Assembly (NCBI GenBank): GCA_963669975.1
Contig: CAVLJG010000003.1
Location: forward strand, 31,515,176-31,579,175
Length of the DNA: 64,000 bases
Reading direction: 5' to 3'
Origin: Acanthoscelides obtectus
Taxonomy: Eukaryota > Arthropoda > Insecta > Coleoptera > Chrysomelidae
Below the pieces are notes generated by a model. That model saw only the letters and a list, made by a program, of their open reading frames with translations. It was not told where the DNA came from and did not search any database. The translations under genes were made by a program, and so were the position numbers. Positions 44,369-55,870 of the stretch are shown one piece after another (the stretch's first letter is position 1; every line of letters starts with the position of its first letter).

Positions 44369-46245
44369 TATGTCGGATTCAGCAAATGCTTCGTTGCAGA
44401 CCATATTAGGGTGGTGCGATGTTTCAGGTGCAATGCGATAGGTCATCTTGAAAAAACTGTAAGTCGTCCATTGTGTGCTCTTCATGCAGCGGTGAACATC
44501 GATATAAAGAATGCTTGTCCGAACTCCTTAAGTGCATTAATTGTGTTAAAAGTAACGAAAAATATAAAACTATATAAATGATGTTTGCCATTCGTCGAAT
44601 GACGAAGGTTCGTGCTTGGTGTTACAACATTACATAAATAATCTTAAATCTAAAATCAGTTATGGAACATAAAATATATTAGAATAGCTCACATAAATGT
44701 AAGGTCGTTACTTTCCAATTTTGCCGATCATGTACAGTTAGTTAGAAACTGTCAATATTCCTGGCTTCAGCTTTTGTAGAAATGATAGGCCATCCCGTGG
44801 AGGAGGTGTCGGTATTTAACGTATATTAGAAGCAACATCAAGTACGAAGTACTTGCTTGGAGCATATGTTCATTAAAATTGGTCACTGTAGTTACTGCGT
44901 GGGTGTAATGTATGGACCTCCCAGTGAAAATGTTTTGAATGCTATCGAATGTCTCGATAATTTGCTACCTGTCCTAGTAACTGAATACGACAACTTAATC
45001 ATGTTAGGTGATCTAAACGTTAACTTATTGATAAAAAATAACAAAATCAGTGAATGTTTTCAGTTATATGGTTTTACACAAATTATCGAAGATCCCACTC
45101 GTATTACTGAGACAAGTAGCACTCTCTTGGATCCCATATTTCTGTCTGATGTTGAGGTTTGCGGTGAAAAGGGTACCATCAACGCTGATATCATTAGTGG
45201 CCATCAAATGGTTTTCCGTGACCTACTTTGTAGTTTTCATAAAGAGCATAAGTATGTCTTTCAGAGACTATAAACACTTCAACTTAGATAACTTCAACAG
45301 AGAATTACATCAAATGAACTGGGAACAGGTCTTATACATACTTTAGTGAAGTTGAAACCAAATTGAAATTTTTGACTGAGAACATCAATGCCATATTTGA
45401 TTTACATTGCCCAATTCGGACAGTGCGTATCACTAGACCTAAAGCGAAACGATTGACTGCCAAATTGAAGTTCATTTTCAAGGAAATATATAGAGCGCTG
45501 TCTAAATTTAAAACCAATCTAGTCTAGTCTATTCAAAACTGGAATAATTACAAATCAATTGGAGCATTTACAAAATCAGAGAAATCCCTCTTTTTTATAC
45601 AAATCTTTAAAAAACATGCGCGTTCAAGCAATTAAATCTTCTGAAATCCAATCAACACTCACACAGCCTTACAAAGTCAATGAATACTTACCTCAGTTTC
45701 TAAAAACAGTGATGAAGTGTGCTTTGAAAAAATACTTTACTACAGAACAAATGACCTTTTGCAGAGAAATTCATTTTCTTTTAAGCTAGTTAATTTAGAT
45801 GTGATTAAAACTGTTATCTGCAGTATAAAATCCCATGCTTCTAGAACGGATGGTATTACGTTACAAATGTTAAAGTTCTGCTTGCCAGTAATTGGGATTT
45901 ATCTGCTACATGTTATGAATATTTGCTCCCGACCTTTGGAAGACATCTCTGGTGACTCCTCCGCCAAAGTTATCTAATCCGGTATCCATCGCTGACCTCA
46001 GACCAATAAGCATATTCCCACTAATATCTAAAATTTTAGAACGAGTAACTTATACACAGATTTTAGATCCTCTCAATGCACATAATATAATCCTCACCCA
46101 TCAATCAGGCTTTCAGAAAAACTACAGTACAACTACAGCCTTGTCTTATCTCATTGATAGCATCATATCTTCCATCTGCTGGGCCTGTTAGTCTTTTCCA
46201 AGGCTTTCGATACCCTCAACCATCGACTACTTATTGCCAAGTGCC

Positions 46246-46876
46246 ACTACTATAATAATAATAATATTTATTTACTCAATGTACAAAGATAACAAACAAT
46301 ATGAGTAAATAAATATAAAATCAAAACAGGCCCAATAGAAGGCATCGCCTGTACATGGACCAATAATTTAAGTTGAAACTGTAGAATGCAAATGACAAAA
46401 AAGGACAAAAATTAGCTACAGTAGATTATGTATTTAGTTGATGTTCGTATTTATGAGTTTATGAATTTCAGTCCTAGATATAGAATGTAGCCACTTTTTT
46501 AAATTTCTTTTGAAACAATTTCCGAAACGTAAATCTTTTAAGTCTTTAGGTATAATTTCATAAAATTTAGGCGCTAAATAGAGATATGACCGCTGCATTA
46601 TAGATTTATGCGGTTGAGGAACTACTGTGCCACGAATTTTGTATCTGGTATAATGATTATGTTTAATTTTTTGGTCGGTGTTTACAAATTTATGGTAGTG
46701 AGTGATACTGTGTAAGAAATAAAGCTGTCTTATATCATACATTCGAACATCTGCATATAATTTTTCAGTGGGATAAAGTTTCGGTTTTTTAAGTATTATT
46801 TTTAGAATACTTTTTTGAAAAACATCTAAATTATAGATATGTGAGGAACATGCAGCTCCCCATGCTAATATACCAT
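46246..46876 (-). pseudogene. Antisense non-LTR 3' end with C-terminal RT segment
   Basis: On the minus strand the frame reads YGILAWGAACSSHIYNLDVF, LYFLHSITHYHKFVN, RYKIRGTVVPQPHKSIMQRS and FKRNLKKWLHSISRTEIHKL to a stop, followed by a short 3' region and a (TTA)n tail at 46246-46266. It is 5'-truncated at the thumb. The same segment, more decayed, occurs at 4960-5390, so both are one family. The frame is open over more than 130 codons, so the insertion is younger than its host element. Confidence 0.85.
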
Positions 46877-47442
46877 ATGTGAGATGAAGTTGCCTGCAAC
46901 TTTATTACGTCATATTTAAGGGAACGGACGCAAAACGTAAATATCAGTAATAAAATGTTGATATCAAAGTACATTCAGTCAGGTGTTCCACAAGGCTCAG
47001 TACTGGGACCATTGATGTTTTTATTTTACACTGCAGATTTACATGATAACTTCAAGAATACACATGCTCAATTTTTTGCTGATGATACGCAGATGAAGTA
47101 TGATTTTAATGCCGACAATGGCCAGGATGCAGCTATCACAACTAGAGACTAAATCCCTCAAAATGTTCTGCCATATTATTTGGCAATAAAAGATTATGTG
47201 AAAACCTTAAACCATTAATTCACATTAAAGTTAATGGGAAGGAAATTATTTTTTCTGGAATAGTAAAAAATGTTGCATTCACTTTGACTAGAACTAACGG
47301 TTTAACACCCATCTGAACAATGTCTTGAAAAATTGTTATCTATCCCTCAGGCTTCTATTTGCAAACAAACATATTCTGCATAGAAACACCAAAATTAAAT
47401 TGTGTCAAAGTTTAGTTATTTCTAAAATGTTACATGGCTTAG

Positions 47443-48042
47443 TTGAGTCATTAATTTTCAGATAATGATTGTAGAAGGAAGATAAACCAAAATATGTGTG
47501 TAAAAATAAAAAAAAAATTAAAAAAAAATGTTACCTTGTTTTATAAAGTATCCTCCCGACAAGTATTTGAGTGCGGACCTGTATTTGATCGTGCGGTCTT
47601 GGAGCACCGGCATGTCACCTGATTCACGAGCCCTTTGTACTGCATTAACAAAGGCACGAGGGGTTGGTTGCACTCGATTGGGAAACCGATCCGCATAAAC
47701 ATGTGCCATTTTTGATTTCGTTTGAGCCACGCAACAGACACCACTATTCACTCACGCGTTACCGACTGACACTGACTGTATACAACTGAATAGAATAATT
47801 GTAAAAACATCGTTCCAAATTCTTTCGCTTTTTTGTTTCCGATGCGATGAACCGATAAGGCAGATTATATCCGTTGTTGCCAAACACGAGCACATAATAT
47901 TATTATTGAGACAGGGCGGTACTCAAACCTCCAAAGGGCTATAACTTTGTTACTTTAATTTTACCAGAAAAATGGTAAAGGAAAAAAACATTTCTTTTGA
48001 TCAGATCTACTCACTGTTAAAATAAATGACTCAACTTCGAAG
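47443..48042 (-). mobile_element. DD41D-derived miniature element, copy 1
   Basis: Nearly identical over most of its length to 60710-61340. Ends AGTTGAGTCATT and AATGACTCAACT are inverted; the outer part of the left repeat (CAGGGTGACTTTGA in the other copy) is missing. Contains an N-terminal transposase remnant on the minus strand. Inserted in the RT thumb coding sequence. Confidence 0.85.
47590..47714 (-). pseudogene. DD41D DNA-binding-domain remnant
   Basis: MAHVYADRFPNRVQPTPRAF followed by VNAVQRARESGD matches the second half of the DUF4817-like helix-turn-helix of DD41D transposases (compare RFPNRRTPHVTVFDSVYRRI at 20 kb). Beyond this no transposase motif is found: the catalytic region is deleted. 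An upstream in-frame ATG at 47751 would add 14 residues. The other copy (about 60900-60993) keeps the same segment. Confidence 0.75.
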
Positions 48043-48799
48043 ACCCTTGTCTGACGTCTATTAACGCAAAACGTTTGCAAATAATGCAGAATACCTGTGT
48101 ACGGTTTATCGAAGGCCTAAGGAAGTTCGATCATGTACGTATCACACTTGTACCATAATCTTGCATGGTTATGCGTTCAAAACCTTTTCAAATATCTGCT
48201 TTACTCACAGGATCATACTAACATCATCCCCTCAATACCTCAGCTGTAAACTTGTTCCAAGGACGTGCATAATCTTCAGGTTCGTTACCGTGACACCTTA
48301 ACTATGCCGATACATCGCACAACACTTTAGACGATCTTTCACATACAATACAATTTTATATTACAATAGCTTAGGCCAGGATCTGAAGAGTTTTAAAACT
48401 CAGTTAAGAAGATATTTACAAAAATTGCAAAACACCCCTAGCTTAAGAAGTTCTTTCATTTTCATACTTTTTTTTGATCAGTTATTTTTCCGTTTCTTCA
48501 TAACCTATTATCTCTTCTTCTTTTTATAGCTAAATTGGCATTAATCATTCTATTATTCGGTGACTTAATCTTTGTTGTTTTTGTATAAATTGTTTTTTTC
48601 ACTTTTGTACAGGGTTAGATGGTGGAATAGCAGGTGCTAAACCGCGCCCCATGAAATGTACCATGTTCTGGTCAATAAAGACGATTATTATTATTATTTT
48701 ACCCTAGTACCGCGAAGGCGAATCCTTAATTTCTATTTGCCACAGTGATTGTTATAAAGCTGGTGAGATGTTACAAGCTTTGAGCGAAAAACGCGTCAA

Positions 48800-49010
48800 T
48801 TGGGGCACACGAGGTTGCTAAAGTAAATCCTCCTTATGCACTGATTGACGTATTCTATGAATGTCACCATTTTGGATGATAAATATCTCTGCCTGGAATA
48901 TCGTTGTGCAGGTTCCAAGCGCGAAGATTTCCTGCACGCCTTTGCGTCCCAATAGATACTGTTACCTTGGACCTTGGACTGTGAAGCACACGAGATACTG
49001 CCACACATAT
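48800..49010 (-). pseudogene. RNase H domain fragment of a non-LTR retrotransposon
   Basis: Across one frameshift the minus strand reads QSKVQGNSIYWDAKACRKS and FALGTCTTIFQAEIFIIQNG. This resembles the RNase H segment TDGSK.. followed by G..tTIFQAEi.AI found after the RT in several non-LTR clades. Too short to place further. Confidence 0.45.
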
Positions 49011-50042
49011 AAAGCCTCTCCCAAACCAATGCGAATTATTAGCAGCGGATCCGTGATGGAGAATCTGCAGCGGTTTCTGGATGAAGCCTCACACCAAAGC
49101 GAATATAATCATCATTTACGTTGTATTTTCATTATAGAAAAGATTGGATGCTAGTGTTAAAAAAGAAATACGAATAGTAGCTTTGCTATCCTAAAAAAAT
49201 GTATACGTCATCGGATGAAGACGAAGCACTATTATTTTTTTCAATAGAAAAACATAATTGAAAAAATATATTTTTTATGAATATCAAAAAATTCTGGTGT
49301 TTACCATAGTATGTATCTTACATTATAAAAAAATGCATTCACAAGAAAGACGAAAAAATGATGAATTTCACACATTAATTCCACAATTACGAAAAGGCGA
49401 GAGGCGATCCTTTGGTGGTTTTGCATATGCAATATGCTGCAAACCGTACGTGGTGCGAATATTCGTAGAAACTGCGATTTTTCGGCGTTGGAGCCTTAAC
49501 TCTGCTTTCCGTTGTTCGCCTCCAAGACAAGACCTATACTGTAGTGATGATTGATAATAAGCATGAAACATCATCATAGAGACGAAAAGGGAGCAGATCA
49601 AATTCAGCCAGAACTGCAACAGTCAAATAAGCGATTTCACGTTTACAATTTGGCTGTCAACTAAGAACATTAAGATAAAAATCAGAACCGCTGTAATAGC
49701 GTTGCGAATAAAATACGAAACATAGTTTAGCGTTCCGTTTCTCTGTTATCAACATTTCCTGCTATTACAATATTGACGTCGAACTAGCGATCTGCGTGGC
49801 AGATACTCGAAATGGCTTTGTGGAAATATCTCCCAGAAATTTAATTACGGTAGAATTTGGGGCGAGTAAATACCTGCTAACATTTTTAAATAGTTTTATA
49901 GGTCATTTGGGACGACAGGTATATGATAGGTTCAGTAGCATAATCCGTTCAGTAGCTTATTGCTGCTCAATGGAGGGAATATTTCCGTGAAATTTGAGCC
50001 GATAACGTATTTTCAGTTAGTTGAATATCAAAACGGCAAATT
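49011..50042. other. No recognisable gene
   Basis: Short frames only; no motif seen. Confidence 0.45.
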
Positions 50043-50570
50043 TTATCGAACAGATATATACCAGTTTCCAGATTTCACTGATATATGGCCCACATATTTT
50101 CGTATTTGACATGACACTATATTTTTCAGACTGATGCAGGCGCCCAGGCAGAAGCCTAAACATCGAGGTATCGCGACTGATATAGGGAACCCAGAGATCT
50201 TGTTAATCCTATTTTTGAACTGCCCAAAGTTAGCAGAACTGGGAAAAATCTCTTCAGACAAATTGTTCCACAATATCGACACAAAGGAGCGGTCGTACCG
50301 ACCAGCCTGGATGTTAGACACTGTTAGGATGGGAGGCAGAAGCCTGGCGGGTCAATCTGGCAGCCTAAACGGCAGCGGTATACAGAGGAGAGCAAAGCCC
50401 GTTGGCATAGCAGTAGAAAAGAGCCAAGAAAGGGGCCCGAGACCGGCCACTAGAGAAGTGCCATCGACCAGACGAAGATCAACGAGTATGGAGAAAGTCC
50501 TCGTGGCAGCAGGGAGGTTAATATGTAGAATAAAATTCTCCTTAACAAATAAAAATATAATAATATGAAT
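50043..50570 (-). pseudogene. Non-LTR reverse transcriptase C-terminal fragment
   Basis: The minus strand contains RLVDGTSLVAGLGPLSWLF, a decayed form of the tail motif RLI.D.SLT..L.PLSHRRAVG, then RYDRSFVSILWNNLSEEIF and NFGQFKNRINK, and IPRCLGFCLGACI. The same tail appears at 52602-53000 on the plus strand, so both are one family. Only the 3' coding end is preserved. Confidence 0.75.
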
Positions 50571-51548
50571 ATTCCGAAGCTGAATATTCCACGCTTCGGA
50601 CAATAGCGTAATCGAACATTCGGTTTTCGGCAAAATCATTATTCTTGGCATCTCTAGGGTAAGGTTAATTCCGGGAAAATATTTTCAAGATTTTTTAGTC
50701 GATACAAATAAAGCTGATTAACTCAATTAAGCACCATGCAGTAATATGATATTTGAACTATATTCAATTAAATTTTCAAAGTGAAAACTATAAATAAGCC
50801 GTAGTAAATCTCTGGAGGTACCGCGTTGAAAGCAGTTTTGCGGTGTGCGTTGTCAATCGTGACTTGATCATCACAACCAAAAAAGTCAAAATGGGTTTAT
50901 TAGGCGGTAGGTTTTCCAAGGTAGCCTCGCCGAGTTCTTATTTTTCAACTGTTTCATATTTTTTATAGCTCCCCGATGTCAAAAATTCCATTTATAGTAT
51001 ACAAATGTTTCGTTGTAAAAATAAAAATAATTAGAAAAATAAAAAAACGATGTGGTTGCCTAGTGATTTGTGTGCTGAACCAGCATAAAAAATTTCGAAA
51101 TTATTTTTGCATTAGATTTTGAGTTACAGCGCACACCGACTTCAAAAACGATTTAAAGTTTCACATACAACTGCTCGGTACGGCGTGCACTTTCAAACTG
51201 ATTTGTATATTATAACCAAAAAGTAGTTCTACCAATAGAAGACATATAGACCAGGCGAGTGAATTAGAGAGAGACGGAGAAGATATCACAAAAATGGCGT
51301 CCACAATCAGCGTCTAAACACAGATATACAAAACTCCGCTCAACACTGAACACGTTTCCAAGGCATTCTGTCTGGCTAGCCATAAAAATTATAATAAAAA
51401 GTTCATATTAGCTCTTCTTTTCAGGATATAGATCCTGCTTGGGTAATACAATCTTACTGCGCATTGCGGTTCGATATTCTAATTCACCGCAGCAAAAATA
51501 AAAAAATCAGAGGACTTGGGCCTGTCTTGGTAGGCTCAAACGAGCCCG
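50571..51548. other. No recognisable gene
   Basis: No motif seen on either strand. Confidence 0.45.
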
Positions 51549-53200
51549 ATGCAGCAGGTCGTGCAGTTGAAGCGTTCGCTAGATCTCATTCTGACCACGC
51601 ATCCTGTACCCTTCCCCCTGGTTAACTCAGACCACGGTGTTGTGGAGATTAGGTTTAGGTCAACATCCGCTGTAGCAGCAGAAACTCGAACAGGTCGCAA
51701 AATTTGGCATTATGGTCATTCCGACTGGGAGGGGCTCAAAGACTTCTTCTCTACCTTTCCTTGGAGAGATGTCTGTTTCGTTGAAGTGGATACGATAACC
51801 GAAATTATCCACGTCGGAATGGAGGAATACATCCCTCATACAGTGAAAGTGCCTAAGCCAGTGTCCAACAGCTGGTTTAACAAATCGTGTGACACTGCTC
51901 ACCAGCAGAAGATCAAGGCACACAGAACCTACTTACAAAACCCCACTGTAGAGAACAGACAAGCCGACGTCGAGTCCAGAAACAAATATAACGAAGCGGT
52001 TCGCAATGCCAAAAACCAGCATGATATAAAAGTTAGGCACAGGGTAATGTCGCAGCGTAACGGCAGTCGGTCTTTCTGGACGCTGGCCAAGCAGATTGAA
52101 AAGAACTTCTCACACAGTAGCCTTCCACCACTTACGTGTCAGGATGGAACTATTGTATTCGACTCAAAGGCCAAGGCGGAAGTGCTAGCCAAGATCTTTG
52201 CTGCCAACTCCACCATGGACGTCCCCACCAACGCCCAAGTGCCGTCAATTCAAAGGGTTCCCCACACTATGCGGGAGGTAACATTCAGGCATAAGACCGT
52301 AAGACGAGTGCTCTTGTCGCTCGACATCAACAAAGCTTCTGGTCCGGACTTGATTCCTGCCATTGTACTGAAGAGCTTGTTCCAGTTCTTTTGCTTCTCT
52401 TCCAAATATCTTATGAATCCAGCACCTTCCCATAAGACTGGAAATTTGCTCATGTCCAACCTATCCCAAAAAAAGGATCTAAGACCGAACCATAGAACTA
52501 CAGGCCTATAGCTCTCCTTGATGTTATAAGTAAGGTGATGGAGAGGTGCATAAATCGCGAGCTTCTGGACTACCTCGAACGTCACAACTTGATTAGCGAT
52601 TATGCTCGATACTGTCCAGAGGAGGGCTGTCCGACTGATCCATGACTTTTCTCTAACAGACAGTCTCGGGACCCCTTCGCAATGGCGGGCCGTCGGCTAT
52701 CTAGTTCTCTTCTACCGCTACACCAACGGGCTTTGCTCCTCAGAGCCTGACTTTGGAGTTCCATCCGAATCGTGTCGAACTTCCTACATGCAGAACTGGC
52801 CCATAAAACCGCTCATTTGTCCAGAGGGTGTCGAGATTGTGGAACAATCTGCAATAGGAAGCTATTCGAAGTTCTACTAACCTTAGGCAGTTCAAAAATC
52901 AGATTAACAAAATTTCTTTGAGCAGCCGTGATGTCCAGGTATTTAGGCTTCTGCCTGCGTGGCTGCTTCGGTATAAAAAAAAACTAGAAATATCAAATAA
53001 ACCCCTTTTAAGTGCTCTGAAGTGTGTCTATGCCGTCGACAACCTTTGTTATGTAAATGACTTCTGCAGCTCAGAAGCTAACCGTCAGCCCATTTGTGAA
53101 GGTAGTTTACATCCATTACTTAACGCCCTCCTTGAAGTGAAGTTGTTCAACAAAAAAGAAGAAACCGCTAGAAAAAAAACAACAAATACCAACAGTTGAA
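51549..53200 (+). pseudogene. Non-LTR ORF2 with the RT palm deleted
   Basis: The 320-codon frame begins in the endonuclease end (LDLILTTHPVPFPLVNSDHG), runs through the linker (KPVSNSWFNKSCDTAHQQKI, KYNEAVRNAKNQHDIKVRH, SFWTLAKQIEKNF) and into the fingers (SLDINKASGPDLIPAIVLK). After frameshifts come VISKVMERCINRELLDYLER and HNLISDYA. There the protein jumps to MLDTVQRRAVRLIHDFSLTD, the C-terminal tail, so the whole palm including FADD is gone. The tail continues WRAVGYLVLFYRYTNGLCSS and, after further frameshifts, LRQFKNQINKIS and RYLGFCLRGC. A deletion derivative, unable to reverse transcribe. Confidence 0.85.
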
Positions 53201-53435
53201 AAAATCTTACAAAGATACCATGATCTTGGAGGTAATATATCTAATTTCATCCACTCTCATATTTATTTCTTCTCTAAGAACTGGAGCGGTAAACGACGAG
53301 CATGGTGAAAGATTCCATCAAGCTATATCTTAAATGGAACGCAGATATTGGGGTCGTTAGGACGAGTCAATGCTCGCAGAATGCTCCAGATTCGACGTTC
53401 AAAATGCAAATCGAAAGGAAACGCCAATACGAATA

Positions 53436-55362
53436 CAGGGTTATCCAAATTAAGTGTCCACCATTAGTAACTTTGTTATTAGTGAAAATACAAAGTTGTT
53501 TGAATTAGCAAACTAGTAGCATTTTTAACGCTGGTAAAAATGAGAAATAAAAAAAAACAATTGAGAGTCGTTATTTTGATTTTTTTCAGTAAAATAACAT
53601 TTTTTTAAATGGAAACCCCTGTATATTATATTTTTTTCTGTTAAAGCATCAAATTTTAAACAAAAAAGCTTACAATAACTTTTCTCCTAAGTTACAAATT
53701 GTTGAAGTTATGGCCTCCAATCTGAAACAATTAAATTGTATCGACAAACTTTATTTTCAACATCAACTTATAATCTTACAAAATACAATAACAATTTTTT
53801 TTAAAGAAGATGCTCGAAAACACCACCTTGTTCTTCAATACATTTTTGGGCACGTTTTTCAACTGCTCGAACTGTCTTAAGTATGGTCCTACCATCTATC
53901 TGGGTTATCTTTTCCCTAACTGCAGTCTTTAACGCGTCAAGGTTATCGTACCTTCGCTTGTAAATTTGGTTCTTTAAGTAACCCCACAAGAAGTAATCAA
54001 GTGGGTTTAGATCTGGTGATCTGGGAGGCCACTGTATTGGGCCATTTGTTCCTATCCACTGATCATTAAAAGTAGTACTTAGAAAATGATAAGTACCTCT
54101 GGAGTTGTGGGCAGGTGCGCCATCTTGCTGAAAATGCAGATGATGTCTACTTATAAGATCCAATTCGTCTAAGAAATTAGTCAGAATTTCTGACATAAAT
54201 TCCACATATCTTTCACCAGTTAGGGTTCCCTCATAAAAGAACGGGCCAACAATTTTTGAACCAATTATACCGCACCAAACGTTGAAACTGAAACGGACTT
54301 GTGGGCCTCTTGGATGTACTAACAAAAGATTTTCTCTTGACCAATAATGGTGGTTTTTTCTATTAAACATTCCAGAATTTGAAAAATTTGATTCATCTGT
54401 CCATAAAAGGTAACGAAAGTTATTTACATTTTGGCGACAGAAGCTAAGATACCAATGGCAAAAAACAAGTCTTCTCTCTGGATCCCCTGCCAAAAGCGTT
54501 TGAACTGGTCGGTACTTATACGGAATAAATTTGTATTTTTTTAAAATCCTTTGAACAGTACCATAACTGAAATTAGAGTCCTTGAGAATATCTGCTATTG
54601 AATTCTCACGATAAGCTTCAAAATATCCAATAACTGCAATTTCCGTGGCCTCGCTTATTATGAATTCTTTTTTTGCCCTTGTTTTAGCAAAAACATTTTC
54701 GTTGCCCCTAAATTTTCGATAAAGTCTCAGAAAATATCGTTCATACGGTTGAATGCGAGCGGGATATAATTCACTGTAGTATTCTCTTGCTCTCAAGGAG
54801 GATTTTCTGCACACTAAATAGCATTCTAACATATCACACTTTTCTTCATGGGAGAACATTTTTCTTTAAATTAATGACACAATAAAGCTTATAAACAAGT
54901 ATTTACACTAATGTTTGACATTATTTGATTTTATCATTGTTTTCCAAAGCCTTCTAGTTGCGAGTATGTCCAGTTTAACAATTTGTCGCTTATCTTAATG
55001 CTGTCAAATCGCGAACGCCATGTTGTTTTCATAGCCGTCTTAATATTATAATACTGCAAATAATTAAAAATATTTATTTTATCGTTATTTTGACTTTATT
55101 TTTGACTTTAGCGGAAAAGTCATTATGAACTTTTTTGTTTAAAATTTGATGCTTTAACAGAAAAAAATATAATATACAGGGGTTTCCATTTAAAAAAATG
55201 TTATTTTACTGAAAAAAATCAAAATAACGACTCTCAATTGTTTTTTTTTATTTCTCATTTTTACCAGCGTTAAAAATGCTACTAGTTTGCTAATTCAAAC
55301 AACTTTGTATTTTCACTAATAACAAAGTTACTAATGGTGGACACTTAATTTGGATAACCCTG
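53436..55362 (-). mobile_element. Complete DD41D transposon, 1927 bp, with 233-bp matching TIRs
   Basis: TA on both sides (53434-53435, 55363-55364). The outermost bases are CAGGGTTATCCAAATTAAG on both arms. Arms 53436-53668 and 55130-55362 are both 233 bases and I found no mismatch when reading them against each other, including all homopolymer lengths checked. The single transposase gene between them is intact. Everything points to recent insertion. Confidence 0.95.
53801..54859 (-). CDS. DD41D (IS630/Tc1/mariner) transposase, 352 aa, intact
   Basis: Predicted cut-and-paste transposase acting at TA sites. Residues about 1-60 form a DUF4817-like helix-turn-helix (MFSHEEKCDMLECYLVCRKS, then RIQPYERYFLRLYRKFRG); residues 68-115 form the second DNA-binding part (SIADILKDSNFSYGTVQRIL). 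The catalytic core has D155 in LLWTDESNFS, D246 in HFQQDGAPAHNS and D288 in SPDLNPLDYFLWGYL. D246 and D288 are separated by 41 residues, hence DD41D; the rosa/visitor-type families have this spacing. No stop or frameshift. The gene starts 270 bp inside the right repeat arm, and its stop is 133 bp inside the left arm boundary. The C terminus (GGVFEHLL) differs from the HLNEIIF tail of other copies here, so it is a separate subfamily. Confidence 0.93.
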   Translation of the reverse strand: MFSHEEKCDMLECYLVCRKSSLRAREYYSELYPARIQPYERYFLRLYRKFRGNENVFAKTRAKKEFIISEATEIAVIGYFEAYRENSIADILKDSNFSYGTVQRILKKYKFIPYKYRPVQTLLAGDPERRLVFCHWYLSFCRQNVNNFRYLLWTDESNFSNSGMFNRKNHHYWSRENLLLVHPRGPQVRFSFNVWCGIIGSKIVGPFFYEGTLTGERYVEFMSEILTNFLDELDLISRHHLHFQQDGAPAHNSRGTYHFLSTTFNDQWIGTNGPIQWPPRSPDLNPLDYFLWGYLKNQIYKRRYDNLDALKTAVREKITQIDGRTILKTVRAVEKRAQKCIEEQGGVFEHLL

Positions 55363-55870
55363 TATACTAGTGTATAATATCATAATTTTTCTTTATTGAA
55401 AACTGCATTGGATCTGCAATTTGTCTTTAAATCGATGTATACAGTGAACTGCTGTGTATCTTGAAAACAAGAGCTAAATAAAAAAAATAAAACTTTGTGA
55501 GATTTGACTACCTAAAAATAGATAGATTTTTTTTTGTTGATGAGTGAAATCTGTTTGGAGCAACGAGCACTTAAGCGCCAATAGCTTTGTTAATTTTGCT
55601 CCTTAAGCTAACTATGCGAACTTTATTTTTGTGTCAAGAAAGAGAGTTTTTATTCTGCCTGCTCAGAATATACCTAACAAACTCCCCCACCAGGTAGTTC
55701 ATTCATCAACTGCTCACACTTTTCTCCACTCCGACATATTTTCTTTTTAGAATAATTCGATCCCGTATATTTTTATAGGATAACAACTGCGTATAACGTT
55801 ATACGTTCCGGAATATAGCGAGCTTTCCCGGAATTTCCCATCCGGAGAAAATTGTTGCAGCTCCTCTTAC
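55363..55870. other. No recognisable gene, presumed host intron
   Basis: Lies downstream of the ADAM10-like exon on the minus strand. No motif. Confidence 0.45.

Larger units (their letters stand above)
42253..44578 (+). pseudogene. ORF1 (gag-like): PHD finger, RRM-like region, zinc knuckles; interrupted by mariner
   Basis: Near the start (from about MPAGEDLALNRADKICEICG) lies a PHD-type finger: CEICGDEI, TCDAENC, LHTKCF and WRC. A frameshift around 42770-42840 leads to LKEHVYNKLGRKYEFSNTEL and KFVTKLKYPN, an RRM-like stretch typical of such ORF1 proteins. The frame is cut at 43128 by the mariner and resumes exactly at 44369 with VGFSKCFVADHIRVVRCFRC. Zinc knuckles follow: CFRCNAIGHLEKT with V for the last C, then after a frameshift CSSCSGEHRYKEC, a perfect CX2CX3HX4C, and a partial CINC. 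It would bind the element RNA; here it is dead. Confidence 0.8.
44690..48420 (+). pseudogene. ORF2 endonuclease-reverse transcriptase, heavily interrupted
   Basis: Endonuclease: INVRSLLSNFADHVQLVRN at 44690, then VGVMYGPPSENVLNAIECLD and IMLGDLNVNLLIKNN, QIIEDPTRITETSS and a decayed SDH motif (SGHQMVF). RT: SHASRTDGITLQMLKFCLPV, ISIFPLISKILERV-like fingers, SGFQKNYSTTTALSYLI, and FSKAFDTLNHRLLIAKCHY at 46245, where an antisense fragment intrudes. After 46877: SGVPQGSVLGPLMFLFYTAD and AQFFADDTQMKY with the catalytic FADD intact. Another insertion (47443-48042) follows ISKMLHGL; the thumb then resumes CLTSINAKRLQIMQNTCVRF and IEGLRKFDHV. Stops and frameshifts throughout the endonuclease and fingers show age. 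Confidence 0.85.
42199..48699 (+). mobile_element. Long non-LTR retrotransposon with three nested insertions
   Basis: Gag-like ORF1 and endonuclease-RT ORF2 in order, ending with AATAAAG and an (ATT)n run at about 48683-48699. Interrupted by a mariner (43129-44368), an antisense retrotransposon 3' end (46246-46876) and a DD41D-derived miniature element (47443-48042). Removing these gives a nearly full-length element of about 4 kb. Clade: CR1/Jockey group, inferred. Confidence 0.85.

Noticed and set aside
5485..48699. TTA/ATT runs as CRISPR-like or regulatory arrays
   Set aside because: They are simple microsatellite tails at retrotransposon 3' ends.
48796..49029. Tc1-like transposase fragment
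   Set aside because: The alignment fits an RNase H TIFQAEI segment better; no transposase motif is present.
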